Shown one piece after another: positions 16,881 through 26,228 of a stretch of DNA of 64,000 bases. The stretch's first letter is position 1; each line of letters begins with the position of its first letter. The stretch spans positions 248,001-312,000 of the forward strand of contig NZ_CP067099.1 of the NCBI RefSeq assembly GCF_016618195.1, given 5' to 3'. Below the pieces are notes generated by a model. The model had not been told where the DNA came from. It saw only the letters and a program-made list of their open reading frames with translations, and ran no database searches. The position numbers and the translations under genes were made by a program. The stretch comes from Providencia manganoxydans. Lineage in GTDB: Bacteria > Pseudomonadota > Gammaproteobacteria > Enterobacterales > Enterobacteriaceae.

Positions 16881-18662
16881 ATGTCCTCAAACCCATATTT
16901 TGAAAATGAACAAAAGTACCTGAGAGAACTCGCTCGCGAGGTAGCAATAGAAAAGCCTCACCTCGTTGACTTACTGTCTAGCCCGTTACAGGATCCTGAT
17001 GGTGCTCGCCTAATGGAAGGCGTCGCCTACCTATCTGGAAACCTGCGTGAACAGCTCGACAGGCAGTTCTCTGAGCTAACTAGCAGCTTAGTCAATATGC
17101 TGTGGCCTGCGTACGCACGTCCTTTTCCAAGTATGACAATTGTGGAATATCAAGTCGATACTCACGTACTGGATCAGGCAAGCAAAGTTTCGGCGGGCCA
17201 TCCTTTCGTGGCGAGGCCATTGTATGTGCAAGGTGATAACCCTAATTCGGATAGCTTGCACCAATGCCGTTTTAGCCAGTGTCGCGATCTCTGGTTGCTG
17301 CCTGCAAAAATTTCACAAGTTCAGCAGGAGGCTGCAAGTATTGAAATTACTTTTCAATTAGATAAGCCCCGCGTGCTTGCTGAAATAGGGCTAGATAAAT
17401 TACGTATTCATTTAAATGGCGCAACATACACCACTAACCAGCTATTCTATCTGTTAAGCCATAAAATTAAGAATGTCACACTGTTGGCTGAACATCATCG
17501 TCTTCCTTTAGATAATTTTGCGGCTATCCCTGTTGGCTTTAAAAAAGAAGATGCTTTACTGCCTTACCCTAAAAATAGCTACGATGGCTATCGTATCCTT
17601 CAGGAGTACTTTTGTTTCCCTGAAGCATTTATGTTTATGGATTTTAAGGGACTTGATGATCTTCCTTTAGCATTGAATACGGATTCATTTAAGCTTGTTA
17701 TCAATTTTGATTGCGAAATCCCTGATGCAGTGATGATCCGCGATGATAGTATCAAACTTAACTGTGTACCTATCGCGAATCTTTTTACTATAGATAGTGA
17801 AGCAATTGATTTAACAGGTAAAAATGATGATTACGTATTGAGTGCTAGTTATCGCACCCCACTATGTTATGACATTTTTTCAGTTAACCAAGTGCAGGGG
17901 TTAAGGTACCCACAAAATGGCACACCGTATGCCGTCAATTACACAGCATTCGAAAGTTTTCATCATCAAAGCCACAACCTCAAAAACAAAAACCATGGCT
18001 ACTATCGACTAAAGATTAATCACGCAAAAGAAGATATTGGCTATTCTCACACGATGTCTTTTGTCCGTGATAGTGAAACGAAACTGCAAAATTGTGAAGA
18101 AACAGTTTCTGTTTCTCTAAATTGCACTAATCGAAATGTCGCTTCACGGCTTTCAACACATGCGATTTCTCTTGATAAGGCCTGCGTTCCTGATGGTGTG
18201 GTATCCGCGAGTAATTTATTCAAACCAAGCATGCCGTTATACCCATTACTAGGGCAAACACTGTATTGGTCTGAGCTCACTAATCTTTCGTTGAATTATC
18301 AATCACTACTGAATTTAACGTCATTAAAGCAAATTCTTCAACTATACGATTTACCCGCAGTATTTCATCGTCAGACCGCAAGGCAGTCTCAGCAATGTTT
18401 AGATGCATTAATTGGCTTACAAACCACGCCAATTGAGCATTCTTACCGTGGTTTACCTGTGAGAGGTCTGAAAACAACGCTAACTGTACGTCAAAGTGCT
18501 TTTTTGAGTGAGGGGAGTTTGTACTTATTTTGTACCGTGATCGCTCAGTTTTTTGCGTTATACACCAGTGTGAACATGTTTCATGAACTGGAAGTCTTCA
18601 ATATCGACAACAAGGAAACCTATCGGTGGCCGGCTCAAATCAATCAGCAAACACTGAGGTAA
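16881..18662 (+). CDS. tssF: T6SS baseplate subunit TssF (first copy)
   Basis: 593 residues. The family start is YFENEQKYLRELAREVAIEK followed by GVAYLSGNLREQLDRQFSEL, and the C-terminal region with TTLTVRQSAFLSEGSLYLFC is typical. TssF forms the baseplate wedge with TssG, TssE and TssK. The gene overlaps tssG by 37 bp. This is the main copy because it is followed by its partner tssG; a second complete tssF lies at 34078. Confidence 0.96.
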   Translation: MSSNPYFENEQKYLRELAREVAIEKPHLVDLLSSPLQDPDGARLMEGVAYLSGNLREQLDRQFSELTSSLVNMLWPAYARPFPSMTIVEYQVDTHVLDQASKVSAGHPFVARPLYVQGDNPNSDSLHQCRFSQCRDLWLLPAKISQVQQEAASIEITFQLDKPRVLAEIGLDKLRIHLNGATYTTNQLFYLLSHKIKNVTLLAEHHRLPLDNFAAIPVGFKKEDALLPYPKNSYDGYRILQEYFCFPEAFMFMDFKGLDDLPLALNTDSFKLVINFDCEIPDAVMIRDDSIKLNCVPIANLFTIDSEAIDLTGKNDDYVLSASYRTPLCYDIFSVNQVQGLRYPQNGTPYAVNYTAFESFHHQSHNLKNKNHGYYRLKINHAKEDIGYSHTMSFVRDSETKLQNCEETVSVSLNCTNRNVASRLSTHAISLDKACVPDGVVSASNLFKPSMPLYPLLGQTLYWSELTNLSLNYQSLLNLTSLKQILQLYDLPAVFHRQTARQSQQCLDALIGLQTTPIEHSYRGLPVRGLKTTLTVRQSAFLSEGSLYLFCTVIAQFFALYTSVNMFHELEVFNIDNKETYRWPAQINQQTLR

Positions 18663-19669
18663 TCGAGCGCTGGCTAGATGAGGCTGGCACTGCTGTTACC
18701 GATTACAACTTTTATCAACTTGTTGAACTGCTCAATAAGTTGATAACTGAATCTACATCAACACAAGAAAAAGAGAAAGCGGATGAACTTATCCGCTTTA
18801 CATCGTGTGCCAACATTGCCTTCCCTACTAGGGATGTGATTTCAGTTAATAAAGATCAACAAGGGCGGCTTGAACTTGAAGTTTCATTTTTAGGTTTACA
18901 TGGAAGTCAGTCACCATTACCCAGCTATTACCTTGATGATTTTGCTTGGGAAGATGCCCAACAGCTACCCGGTGTGACTGATTATTTGAACCTATTCAAT
19001 CATCGTCTAGTTTCTTTGTTACATCGCATTTGGCGTAAGTATCGTTATTACATTTGCTTTGAAAATGAAGGCGTTGATTCATTCTCCCGCTATATGTTTT
19101 CACTGGTGGGATTAGGCAATGAAGTCAACCGCGAACGCGTACATATCAATCATAGCAAGATGTTGGCTTATGCAGGGTTATTAGCCAGTCCAAGTCGTTC
19201 CCCCGATGTGATTAGTAGTTTAGTTGCACATTGTTTCGACCTCGAGCATGTCAATGTGATCGGATGGGAAACTCGCAAAGTGCCGATCCCTGAAAACCAG
19301 CAAAACCGGTTAGGTGTGATTTCACATCAGGCAGGGAAAAAGTCACAACCTCGTATGCTACTCGGTGAGAATTTCAGCTTGGGTGCGCACATTTATGATT
19401 GTAATGGCAAATGCACTATTGAGCTTAGTGAGCTATCACTTGAGCGTTATATGGCGTTTTTACCAAATGGCGCTGATTTCCTTCCTCTTGTTGCTTTTGT
19501 GTCTTACATCTTTCACGAACAATTAGCGTGGGATTTGCGATTGAAAATCGCAGAAGAGCAAGCTGAAGGGCTGTGTTTGGGCCGCCAGCAACACAACCAA
19601 TTAGGGTGGCAAAGCTTCTTAGGTAAGCCTGAACAGCGGCCTAACGTCACCATTACTGTACTGGAATAA
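18626..19669 (+). CDS. tssG: T6SS baseplate subunit TssG
   Basis: 347 residues from a GTG at 18626 with AAGGAA upstream, inside the end of tssF. Conserved parts are FLGLHGSQSPLPSYYLDDF, FNHRLVSLLHRIWRKYRYY and the closing LGWQSFLGKP, the usual TssG ending. It forms the wedge complex with TssF and TssK at the inner-membrane baseplate. The 37-bp overlap with tssF suggests coupled translation, as expected for subunits of one complex. Confidence 0.95.
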   Translation: MAGSNQSANTEVIERWLDEAGTAVTDYNFYQLVELLNKLITESTSTQEKEKADELIRFTSCANIAFPTRDVISVNKDQQGRLELEVSFLGLHGSQSPLPSYYLDDFAWEDAQQLPGVTDYLNLFNHRLVSLLHRIWRKYRYYICFENEGVDSFSRYMFSLVGLGNEVNRERVHINHSKMLAYAGLLASPSRSPDVISSLVAHCFDLEHVNVIGWETRKVPIPENQQNRLGVISHQAGKKSQPRMLLGENFSLGAHIYDCNGKCTIELSELSLERYMAFLPNGADFLPLVAFVSYIFHEQLAWDLRLKIAEEQAEGLCLGRQQHNQLGWQSFLGKPEQRPNVTITVLE

Positions 19670-19674
19670 ATCGC

Positions 19675-20946
19675 ATGGATAAGTATTTACCGACAATTTC
19701 ATTTCGTTTGATAAATAGTGAACTACTCGAAAGCGGTTATGTTTCGAGTATGACATTTTCGCAAGACGGCGGCCAAATAGGCAGTAGCCCACAATGTGAA
19801 TGGCAGATACAAGACAGTCATAACTCGGTTGCGCCAGTACAGTGCTCTATCCTATGGAAGGATAAACACTTTTGTCTTAAGGCCAGCACCGAGTCGGTGT
19901 ATGTCAACAATGCAATTGTACCAAGTTACCTTGATGCGGTCAGGCTTGCTCATGGTGATCAAATTAAACTTGGTCAACTTAAGCTTTCTGTGAATATCAG
20001 TTTAACAGGGCAGCCTAAAGAAGACTTAATGGCTGTAACACCGCAGTCGTTGGTTTCCAGCAACAGTAATCCTCTTGATTCTTTGTTTGATACTACGCCA
20101 ACGCAGTCCCATGAGCCGATTCATTATGAACTCGCACCGACAGTGCAGGGTTCGCTAACTTATGATCCACTTCAAGCATTAGAAAATGAGAGTTTAAGTT
20201 TGATTTCACAGACAAAACAGCAATCTGCCGATCCATTATTGATGAATGGCACTCACTTCGCTCAATTTTCTGCTAACCCATCTTCAGATAATCAAGGGAA
20301 CACCATGGTTCAGGAATTTATGGATTTACCAAAAATCACTCCAACACTCGATGACTCGATTACCGATATTGAGCACGTCGCTGTAAACCCATTAATGCAA
20401 GGGCTTGGTATTCACTTAAATCTCCAAACTTCGCAGCAAGCGAATGATTTTTTAGTGGAGTTGGGGAAAACGGTTCGCTCTGCGATAGAAGGCTTACTTG
20501 CATTACAACAACAGCAAGAAAGCTTACAAGATAAACAATTACGTCCGATTGAGGACAACCCATTGCGGCTTAATAGCAGTTATCAGGAAACAATGGCACT
20601 GATGTTTACTGATGCTCGTAGCCCTGTACACCTTTCTGCGCCTTCAGCGGTTGCTGAGAGCTTACATAATATGCAACTGCATTATCAAGCAAACCAAGCG
20701 GCAATCTCTACAGCGTTGTCTACCATGCTTGCTGCGTTTTCACCTGAGCACTTGTTAAACCGTTTTGCGCACTACCGCCGCGCATCAGATAACACATCAA
20801 CCGACGATGCTTGGGCATGGGAAATGTATAACAACTATTACAAAGAACTGTCTTCTTCGCGTCAGCAAGGCTTTGAAAAGTTGTTTTATGAAGTTTACAC
20901 CCATGCCTATGACAGAGCCTTAAGAAAAGGGCTTGAGGAAGCGTAA
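19675..20946 (+). CDS. tagH: T6SS-associated FHA-domain protein TagH
   Basis: 423 residues. The N-terminal FHA domain (about 1-105) shows GGQIGSSPQCEWQIQDSHNS and VYVNNAIVPSYL, the phosphothreonine-binding loops. A long low-complexity linker (about 110-220) follows, then the conserved C-terminal T6SS FHA region with NPLMQGLGIHLNLQTSQQ and a final WEMYNNYYKELSSSRQQGFE. FHA proteins control assembly, often with a Thr kinase and phosphatase (PpkA/PppA); no such genes are seen here, as in the V. cholerae cluster, where the FHA gene occupies the same place. Confidence 0.92.
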   Translation: MDKYLPTISFRLINSELLESGYVSSMTFSQDGGQIGSSPQCEWQIQDSHNSVAPVQCSILWKDKHFCLKASTESVYVNNAIVPSYLDAVRLAHGDQIKLGQLKLSVNISLTGQPKEDLMAVTPQSLVSSNSNPLDSLFDTTPTQSHEPIHYELAPTVQGSLTYDPLQALENESLSLISQTKQQSADPLLMNGTHFAQFSANPSSDNQGNTMVQEFMDLPKITPTLDDSITDIEHVAVNPLMQGLGIHLNLQTSQQANDFLVELGKTVRSAIEGLLALQQQQESLQDKQLRPIEDNPLRLNSSYQETMALMFTDARSPVHLSAPSAVAESLHNMQLHYQANQAAISTALSTMLAAFSPEHLLNRFAHYRRASDNTSTDDAWAWEMYNNYYKELSSSRQQGFEKLFYEVYTHAYDRALRKGLEEA

Positions 20947-20947
20947 T

Positions 20948-21502
20948 ATGCGAGTGCAAACCTTATTTGGTTACCTATTTTTACTGTTTTCTATGGTCGT
21001 ACTTAGTGGGTGTACTAGGCCATTGGAAGCAGTATCGAAAATAGGTCAAGTCATCTTAGATCCGTCGATTCCAATCGGTCCACCGGAAGATAGACCATCG
21101 ACCATCTCGTTAACGATTTTAGCGGAGCCAAATATCAATCCTAATCAGGATGGTGAGGCTACACCGATCAACTTACAAATCGTTTATATGAATGAAGATT
21201 CTCTGTTTGCGGCGCTCGATTTTGATCAAATTGAGGAGCAAGACGGAAATCTCGAAAAGGTACTGAAAAAGAACTATATCGACCATCAGGACTACACCAT
21301 TTTACCGGGGCAATATAAGCCATTACCCAACATCGAACTTTACCCTGATAACCGCTATATCGGTGTGATCGGTTATTACTCCGATCCCGACAATGCTGAA
21401 TGGAAAAAAATCGTCAAAGCTCGTGGTAAGGGGCGCCATTACTTCCTTCTAGCGCATATTAGAGGAAATGAAATCGAATTTAGACAAGAGGAAGATGACT
21501 AG
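20948..21502 (+). CDS. tssJ: T6SS outer-membrane lipoprotein TssJ
   Basis: 184 residues from the ATG at 20948, which follows GAGGAAG; the longer frame from 20933 lies inside tagH and lacks a site. The lipoprotein signal is MRVQTLFGYLFLLFSMVVLSGC with Cys22 as the lipidation site. Thr follows at +2, which predicts outer-membrane sorting. The mature part is a small beta-sandwich ending REDD. TssJ anchors the TssL-TssM membrane complex to the outer membrane. It lies between the FHA gene and tssK as in V. cholerae. Confidence 0.94.
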   Translation: MRVQTLFGYLFLLFSMVVLSGCTRPLEAVSKIGQVILDPSIPIGPPEDRPSTISLTILAEPNINPNQDGEATPINLQIVYMNEDSLFAALDFDQIEEQDGNLEKVLKKNYIDHQDYTILPGQYKPLPNIELYPDNRYIGVIGYYSDPDNAEWKKIVKARGKGRHYFLLAHIRGNEIEFRQEEDD

Positions 21503-21503
21503 T

Positions 21504-22862
21504 ATGTCGACAAAAAACAGAGTGGTTTGGCGTGAGGGCTTATTCATTAAGCCACAACATTTTCAGCAACAGCAACGCCATCAAGATTATGTCACGGAAA
21601 GCATACTGAAGAGTTATATCTCACATTATTGGGGATTAACCTCATTAACCATGAGTGAAGAGTTGTACAGCATGGGGCGCATTGGTATCAAAGAGGCTTC
21701 CGGTGTGATGCCTGATGGCACCGTTTTTTCACTCCCAGATCAAGATATTCTTCCTCAGCCTATTGATATTAAAAATATTAACGAAGGTGATAACAACGTT
21801 ATTTACCTCGCATTTCCTTTAGTGAATAGCACGGTTAATGAAGTGTCGACTGAGCACAGTGGTAACCGTTTATTATCACGCTATAGCGATAGTATGGAAG
21901 ATGTGCGTGATTTACACACGGAAGGGGGCGATGTTAGTCCAATTCATGTGGCTAAATTGAGACCGATCCTAAAACAAGGCTCCAAGGAAATGGATGCTTA
22001 TGTCACGCTACCTATTTGTAAAATAAGAGAGCGTGGTGCTGATGGTGGTTTAATCCTAGAAACAGATTTTATCCCTGCTTGTTTAAATATCCGTATCTTC
22101 CCGAGGCTGAGCGAATTTTTAGTTGAACTACAAGGAGCCCTGTTTGAACGCGCCAAACAGATTGCATCACGTATCGGTTCTCCGGGGCAACAAGGTGTTG
22201 CGGATGTCGCTGAGTTTCTCATGCTACAGGTAGTTAACCGTACTTACCCGTTATATACCCACTATATTCAAGAGCCAGTTATTCACCCTGAAAAGCTGTT
22301 CCGCGATTTACTGGAGTTGTGTGGGGAATTACAAACCTTCACTAAAAACACTCGATTGTCAGAAAGTGTTGCTAAATATCAACATTTTAATTTGGCTGAA
22401 AGCTACTTCCCCCTGATTAAAGATATCAGGGAAGCGTTGAGTGTGGTGTTAACGCCTCGTGCTGTTTCTATTCCAATGGAAATCCAAGATCACGGTATTC
22501 GTGTTGCGACGATCCACGACAAACTGTTACTACGAAAAGCCAACTTTATCATTGCGGTTAAAGCGAACATGCCGCAAGAGCAGCTACGTTTACAGTTCCC
22601 ACAACAATCGAAGATCACGTCAGTAAGTAATATTCGTAAAGTGGTGAGTGTACAGATCCCTGGGGTCAAGTTGATTCCGCTTTCAACCGCACCGCGCGAG
22701 CTCCCATATCATTCGGGTTATAACTATTTTGAGCTCGATAAAAACTGTGAGGTATGGAAAGAGATTAGGCAGCATTCCAACATCGCATTCCATGTTTCTG
22801 GCAACTTCCCTGAATTGGACATCCAGTTGTGGGCGGTAAGAGGTGGGATAGATAATGACTAA
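21504..22862 (+). CDS. tssK: T6SS baseplate subunit TssK
   Basis: 452 residues from the ATG at 21504, 9 nt after AGAGGAAG; another in-frame ATG (21495) overlaps tssJ. The hallmark start is RVVWREGLFIKPQHFQQQQR, and the C-terminal part with YFELDKNCEVWKEI and IAFHVSGNFPELDIQLWAVR is characteristic. TssK is a trimer joining the baseplate to the TssL/TssM membrane complex. Its end overlaps the tssL start by 8 bp. Confidence 0.96.
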   Translation: MSTKNRVVWREGLFIKPQHFQQQQRHQDYVTESILKSYISHYWGLTSLTMSEELYSMGRIGIKEASGVMPDGTVFSLPDQDILPQPIDIKNINEGDNNVIYLAFPLVNSTVNEVSTEHSGNRLLSRYSDSMEDVRDLHTEGGDVSPIHVAKLRPILKQGSKEMDAYVTLPICKIRERGADGGLILETDFIPACLNIRIFPRLSEFLVELQGALFERAKQIASRIGSPGQQGVADVAEFLMLQVVNRTYPLYTHYIQEPVIHPEKLFRDLLELCGELQTFTKNTRLSESVAKYQHFNLAESYFPLIKDIREALSVVLTPRAVSIPMEIQDHGIRVATIHDKLLLRKANFIIAVKANMPQEQLRLQFPQQSKITSVSNIRKVVSVQIPGVKLIPLSTAPRELPYHSGYNYFELDKNCEVWKEIRQHSNIAFHVSGNFPELDIQLWAVRGGIDND

Positions 22863-23610
22863 TGCCGCTTTCTTTGATGACTATATCAAACAGAACCATT
22901 TACAAAAAAATTATCAGCTACCACTGAGAGGCAACAGCATCAACCCAATGATTGATGCTGCAACACCACTGCTAGGCATGGTGTTGAGAATGAAAGCTAT
23001 GTCAGAAACACCGCTGTCTGAGAAGCTTTACCAGCAGGTCGTTACCGATATCACCTCGATAGAACAGCAATTACAAACTCAAGGTTATGAACCGGGAGCC
23101 ATTGTTTCATTTCGTTATGTATTGTGCACCTTTATTGATGAAACCGCATTGGGCTTAGGTTGGGATCAGCAAAATGACTGGGTCAAACAGTCACTATTGG
23201 TACATTTTCATAATGAGTCTTGGGGTGGTGAAAAAGTATTCGTATTAATTGAACGGTTACTCGGTGAGCCGAAACGTTACCTTGATTTGTTGGAGTTTAT
23301 TTATCTGTGTTTGTGTCTCGGCTATCGGGGTCGTTACAAAGTGACGACTGGGCAAAATGATGAATTTAATCACTTACTAAGACGCTTGCAGAAACAAATC
23401 CAACAGCTGAGAGGGGATGCGAAACCTATCGTTTTATTTGATGAAGGCGGTAATAAACATCATCGCTATCGCCTAGGTAAGCGCTTCGGTGTCCGCTATA
23501 TCGTGATTGCTGTCGTGATTTTGGCTGCTGTCATTTACACCATTTATTCATCGCGACTGAATCATCAGACACTCAGTATCGTGGAACAACTTAATACATT
23601 ACTCGGTTAG
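22855..23610 (+). CDS. tssL: T6SS inner-membrane protein TssL (DotU/IcmH)
   Basis: 251 residues, the short form without a peptidoglycan-binding OmpA domain. The DotU core includes NPMIDAATPLLGMVLRMKAM, FIDETALGLGW and the acidic loop before FVLIERLLGEPKRYLDLLEF. A single C-terminal membrane helix, YIVIAVVILAAVIYTIYSS (about 219-238), gives the usual topology with a cytoplasmic hook-shaped domain. It partners TssM and TssJ in the membrane complex and contacts TssK. Confidence 0.95.
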   Translation: MTNAAFFDDYIKQNHLQKNYQLPLRGNSINPMIDAATPLLGMVLRMKAMSETPLSEKLYQQVVTDITSIEQQLQTQGYEPGAIVSFRYVLCTFIDETALGLGWDQQNDWVKQSLLVHFHNESWGGEKVFVLIERLLGEPKRYLDLLEFIYLCLCLGYRGRYKVTTGQNDEFNHLLRRLQKQIQQLRGDAKPIVLFDEGGNKHHRYRLGKRFGVRYIVIAVVILAAVIYTIYSSRLNHQTLSIVEQLNTLLG

Positions 23611-23618
23611 GACGCATT

Positions 23619-26228
23619 ATGATTCAGATTGATCTTTCGACATTGGTTAACCGCTTACATCCTATAGCGAAGCATGCGTTAGAAAGTGCGGCAGCTTATT
23701 GTGTTAGCCACCAACAACCTGAAATTACTGTTTCACAGTTTTTTCAGCAGTTGGTCGAAACACCATTAACTGACATTCGCCTGATCAGCCATAAAGCGGA
23801 TTTAGATGTCATCGAGCTGGTTGAGTTGCTTGAAGTGCAAATTCCACCACACCATGCAATTACCCAAAGCTACCCAAGTTTCTCTCCATTATTGATTGAA
23901 TGGATGAAAGACAGTTGGTTGTTAGCTTCAACTGAATATAACCACAGTGAGCTGCGTTCAGGGACTCTATTTTTGACCTTACTGCAAATGCCACTGCGTT
24001 ATTTATCGAAACCCGTTGCTGATTTACTCTCTCAGGTCAATCGAGAGCAATTGAGGTTGAATTTTGACAGTTGGACGGCAGGCTCGGCGGAAGCACCTTT
24101 GACAGAAGCGCAGCAGCAAGCAGGAGAGACTCGCCCTACGGATTCATTACTGGCTAAATTCACCCAAAACATGACGCAACAAGCACGTGATGGGCAGCTA
24201 GATCCCGTGTTGTGTCGTGATCATGAAATTGATTTGATGATCGATATCCTTTGCCGTCGCCGTAAAAACAACCCAGTGGTTGTGGGGGAGCCGGGGGTGG
24301 GTAAGAGCGCGTTGATTGAAGGGTTAGCACTACGCATTATTGCGGGTGAAATTCCTGAAAAGCTACGTGGCTGTGAATTAATGACATTGGATCTCGGCGC
24401 ATTACAGGCTGGCGCTGCGGTTAAAGGTGAGTTTGAAAAACGTTTCAAAGGCATCATGCAGGAAGTGAGCCAGTCGTCACATCCGATCATTCTATTTATT
24501 GATGAAGCCCATACTCTGATTGGTGCAGGTAACCAGCAGGGGGGGTTAGATGTCTCTAACTTACTGAAACCTGCGTTAGCGCGTGGTGAATTGCGTACTA
24601 TTGCGGCGACAACATGGAGTGAATACAAAAAGTATTTTGAAAAAGATGCCGCTTTAGCGCGTCGTTTCCAATTAGTTCAAGTTAAAGAGCCAACCGCAGC
24701 AGAAGCTGTGATTATCATGCGTGGGCTACGTTCTATTTATGAAAAGGCGCATCAAGTATTTATTGATGATGAAGCGTTGCGTGCTAGTGCTGAGCTGAGT
24801 GAGCGCTACCTTTCTGGGCGTCAGCTTCCTGATAAAGCGATTGATGTTCTTGATACAGCAGGTGCACGCGCAGCTATTAATCTTTCTTCTCCACCGAAAA
24901 AGCTCTCGTTGCTGAAAACTGAACTGCACCAAATTGGTATGGAAACCGATGTGTTACAGCGTGAGCAGCAGCTTGGATTGAATGACCACAGCATTCGCCT
25001 TGAGCTGCTCGCTGAACAATCTGAGGCCATCGAGCAACAAGTTGAAGAGCTGCAAATGGCATGGGAAACCCAGCAAGCCATTGTTTCGCAAATTGTTGCG
25101 TTAAGGGCACAACTTCTGGAAAGCGATGAACAGCTCGCAATCAACGATAGTTTGGTACTTAAAGAGCAACTCAAACAGTTAAATGAGCAGCTTAATGAAC
25201 TGCATGAGCAGCATTTACTGGTATCACCTCATGTGGATAAAAAACAGATTGCAGCGGTGATCGCGGAGTGGACAGGGGTGCCATTAAATCGCTTATCACA
25301 AGATGCGTTATCCGTTGTGACCGAGCTACCTACCTACTTAGAACAGACCATCAAAGGCCAATCGTTGGCAATTCAATGTTTACATAAGCATTTATTGACT
25401 GCACGTGCTGATTTACGTCGCCCTGGGCGTCCTCTTGGGGCATTTTTGTTGGCAGGCCCAAGTGGGGTAGGTAAAACCGAAACAGTGATCCAAATCGCTC
25501 AGTTGATGTTTGGCGGCACCCAGTATCTGACTACGATCAATATGTCAGAATTCCAAGAAAAACATACCGTTTCACGCTTAATTGGCTCACCTCCGGGTTA
25601 TGTGGGTTACGGTGAAGGGGGTGTGTTAACGGAAGCTATTCGTCAGAAACCGTACTCTGTCGTGCTATTGGATGAAGTTGAAAAAGCACACCCAGATGTT
25701 CTGAATTTATTCTATCAGGCCTTTGATAAAGGTGAGTTAGCGGATGGTGAAGGTCGAGTGATTGACTGTAAAAACGTTGCGTTCTTCCTAACGTCTAACC
25801 TTGGCGATCAGGTTATCGCGGCTTATGCAGATAGACCGGATGAGTTGCAAGATGCACTGTACCCTGAATTAACGGCCTTTTTCAAACCTGCACTTTTGGC
25901 ACGTATGGAAGTTATTCCTTACTTACCGCTGCCACCAGAAGTTTTACAACAAATAGTCAGTGGCAAACTCGCTCGTTTGACCTCGTTGCTTGAGCAACGT
26001 TTTGGCGCACAAGTTGAACTTGATGACAGTGTCGCTCATGAAATTCTGCGTCGTGCTTCCCGAGCAGAAAATGGCGCTCGAATTTTAGAGTCAATTATCG
26101 ACGGAGCGTTATTACCCCCGTTATCACTACTGTTGCTCCAACACAGTGCGAGAAATGAAGCGATTAACCTTATTCAATTATCCACACTGAACGATGAGTT
26201 CGTTGCGACGGTGAATGCTGAACTATGA
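23619..26228 (+). CDS. clpV: T6SS sheath-recycling ATPase TssH (ClpV)
   Basis: 869 residues, full-length ClpV. An N-terminal Clp domain (about 1-150) is followed by AAA-1 with Walker A GEPGVGKSA and Walker B ILFIDEAHTLIG, a coiled middle domain, then AAA-2 with Walker A GPSGVGKTE and Walker B VVLLDEVEKAHP. VAKVIAEWTGVP-type linker wording is present as AAVIAEWTGVPLNRL. ClpV unfolds contracted TssB/TssC sheath so that the subunits can be reused. The stop overlaps the next gene by ATGA. All catalytic motifs look intact. Confidence 0.97.
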   Translation: MIQIDLSTLVNRLHPIAKHALESAAAYCVSHQQPEITVSQFFQQLVETPLTDIRLISHKADLDVIELVELLEVQIPPHHAITQSYPSFSPLLIEWMKDSWLLASTEYNHSELRSGTLFLTLLQMPLRYLSKPVADLLSQVNREQLRLNFDSWTAGSAEAPLTEAQQQAGETRPTDSLLAKFTQNMTQQARDGQLDPVLCRDHEIDLMIDILCRRRKNNPVVVGEPGVGKSALIEGLALRIIAGEIPEKLRGCELMTLDLGALQAGAAVKGEFEKRFKGIMQEVSQSSHPIILFIDEAHTLIGAGNQQGGLDVSNLLKPALARGELRTIAATTWSEYKKYFEKDAALARRFQLVQVKEPTAAEAVIIMRGLRSIYEKAHQVFIDDEALRASAELSERYLSGRQLPDKAIDVLDTAGARAAINLSSPPKKLSLLKTELHQIGMETDVLQREQQLGLNDHSIRLELLAEQSEAIEQQVEELQMAWETQQAIVSQIVALRAQLLESDEQLAINDSLVLKEQLKQLNEQLNELHEQHLLVSPHVDKKQIAAVIAEWTGVPLNRLSQDALSVVTELPTYLEQTIKGQSLAIQCLHKHLLTARADLRRPGRPLGAFLLAGPSGVGKTETVIQIAQLMFGGTQYLTTINMSEFQEKHTVSRLIGSPPGYVGYGEGGVLTEAIRQKPYSVVLLDEVEKAHPDVLNLFYQAFDKGELADGEGRVIDCKNVAFFLTSNLGDQVIAAYADRPDELQDALYPELTAFFKPALLARMEVIPYLPLPPEVLQQIVSGKLARLTSLLEQRFGAQVELDDSVAHEILRRASRAENGARILESIIDGALLPPLSLLLLQHSARNEAINLIQLSTLNDEFVATVNAEL

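Noticed and set aside
24221..24628. 135-codon minus-strand frame within clpV
   Set aside because: Opposite strand of the conserved AAA-1 domain; no ribosome site or family signature.
24821..25174. 117-codon Ser/Cys-rich minus-strand frame within clpV
   Set aside because: Composition is what is expected from antisense of a Glu/Gln/Leu-rich coiled-coil; ClpV is intact on the plus strand.
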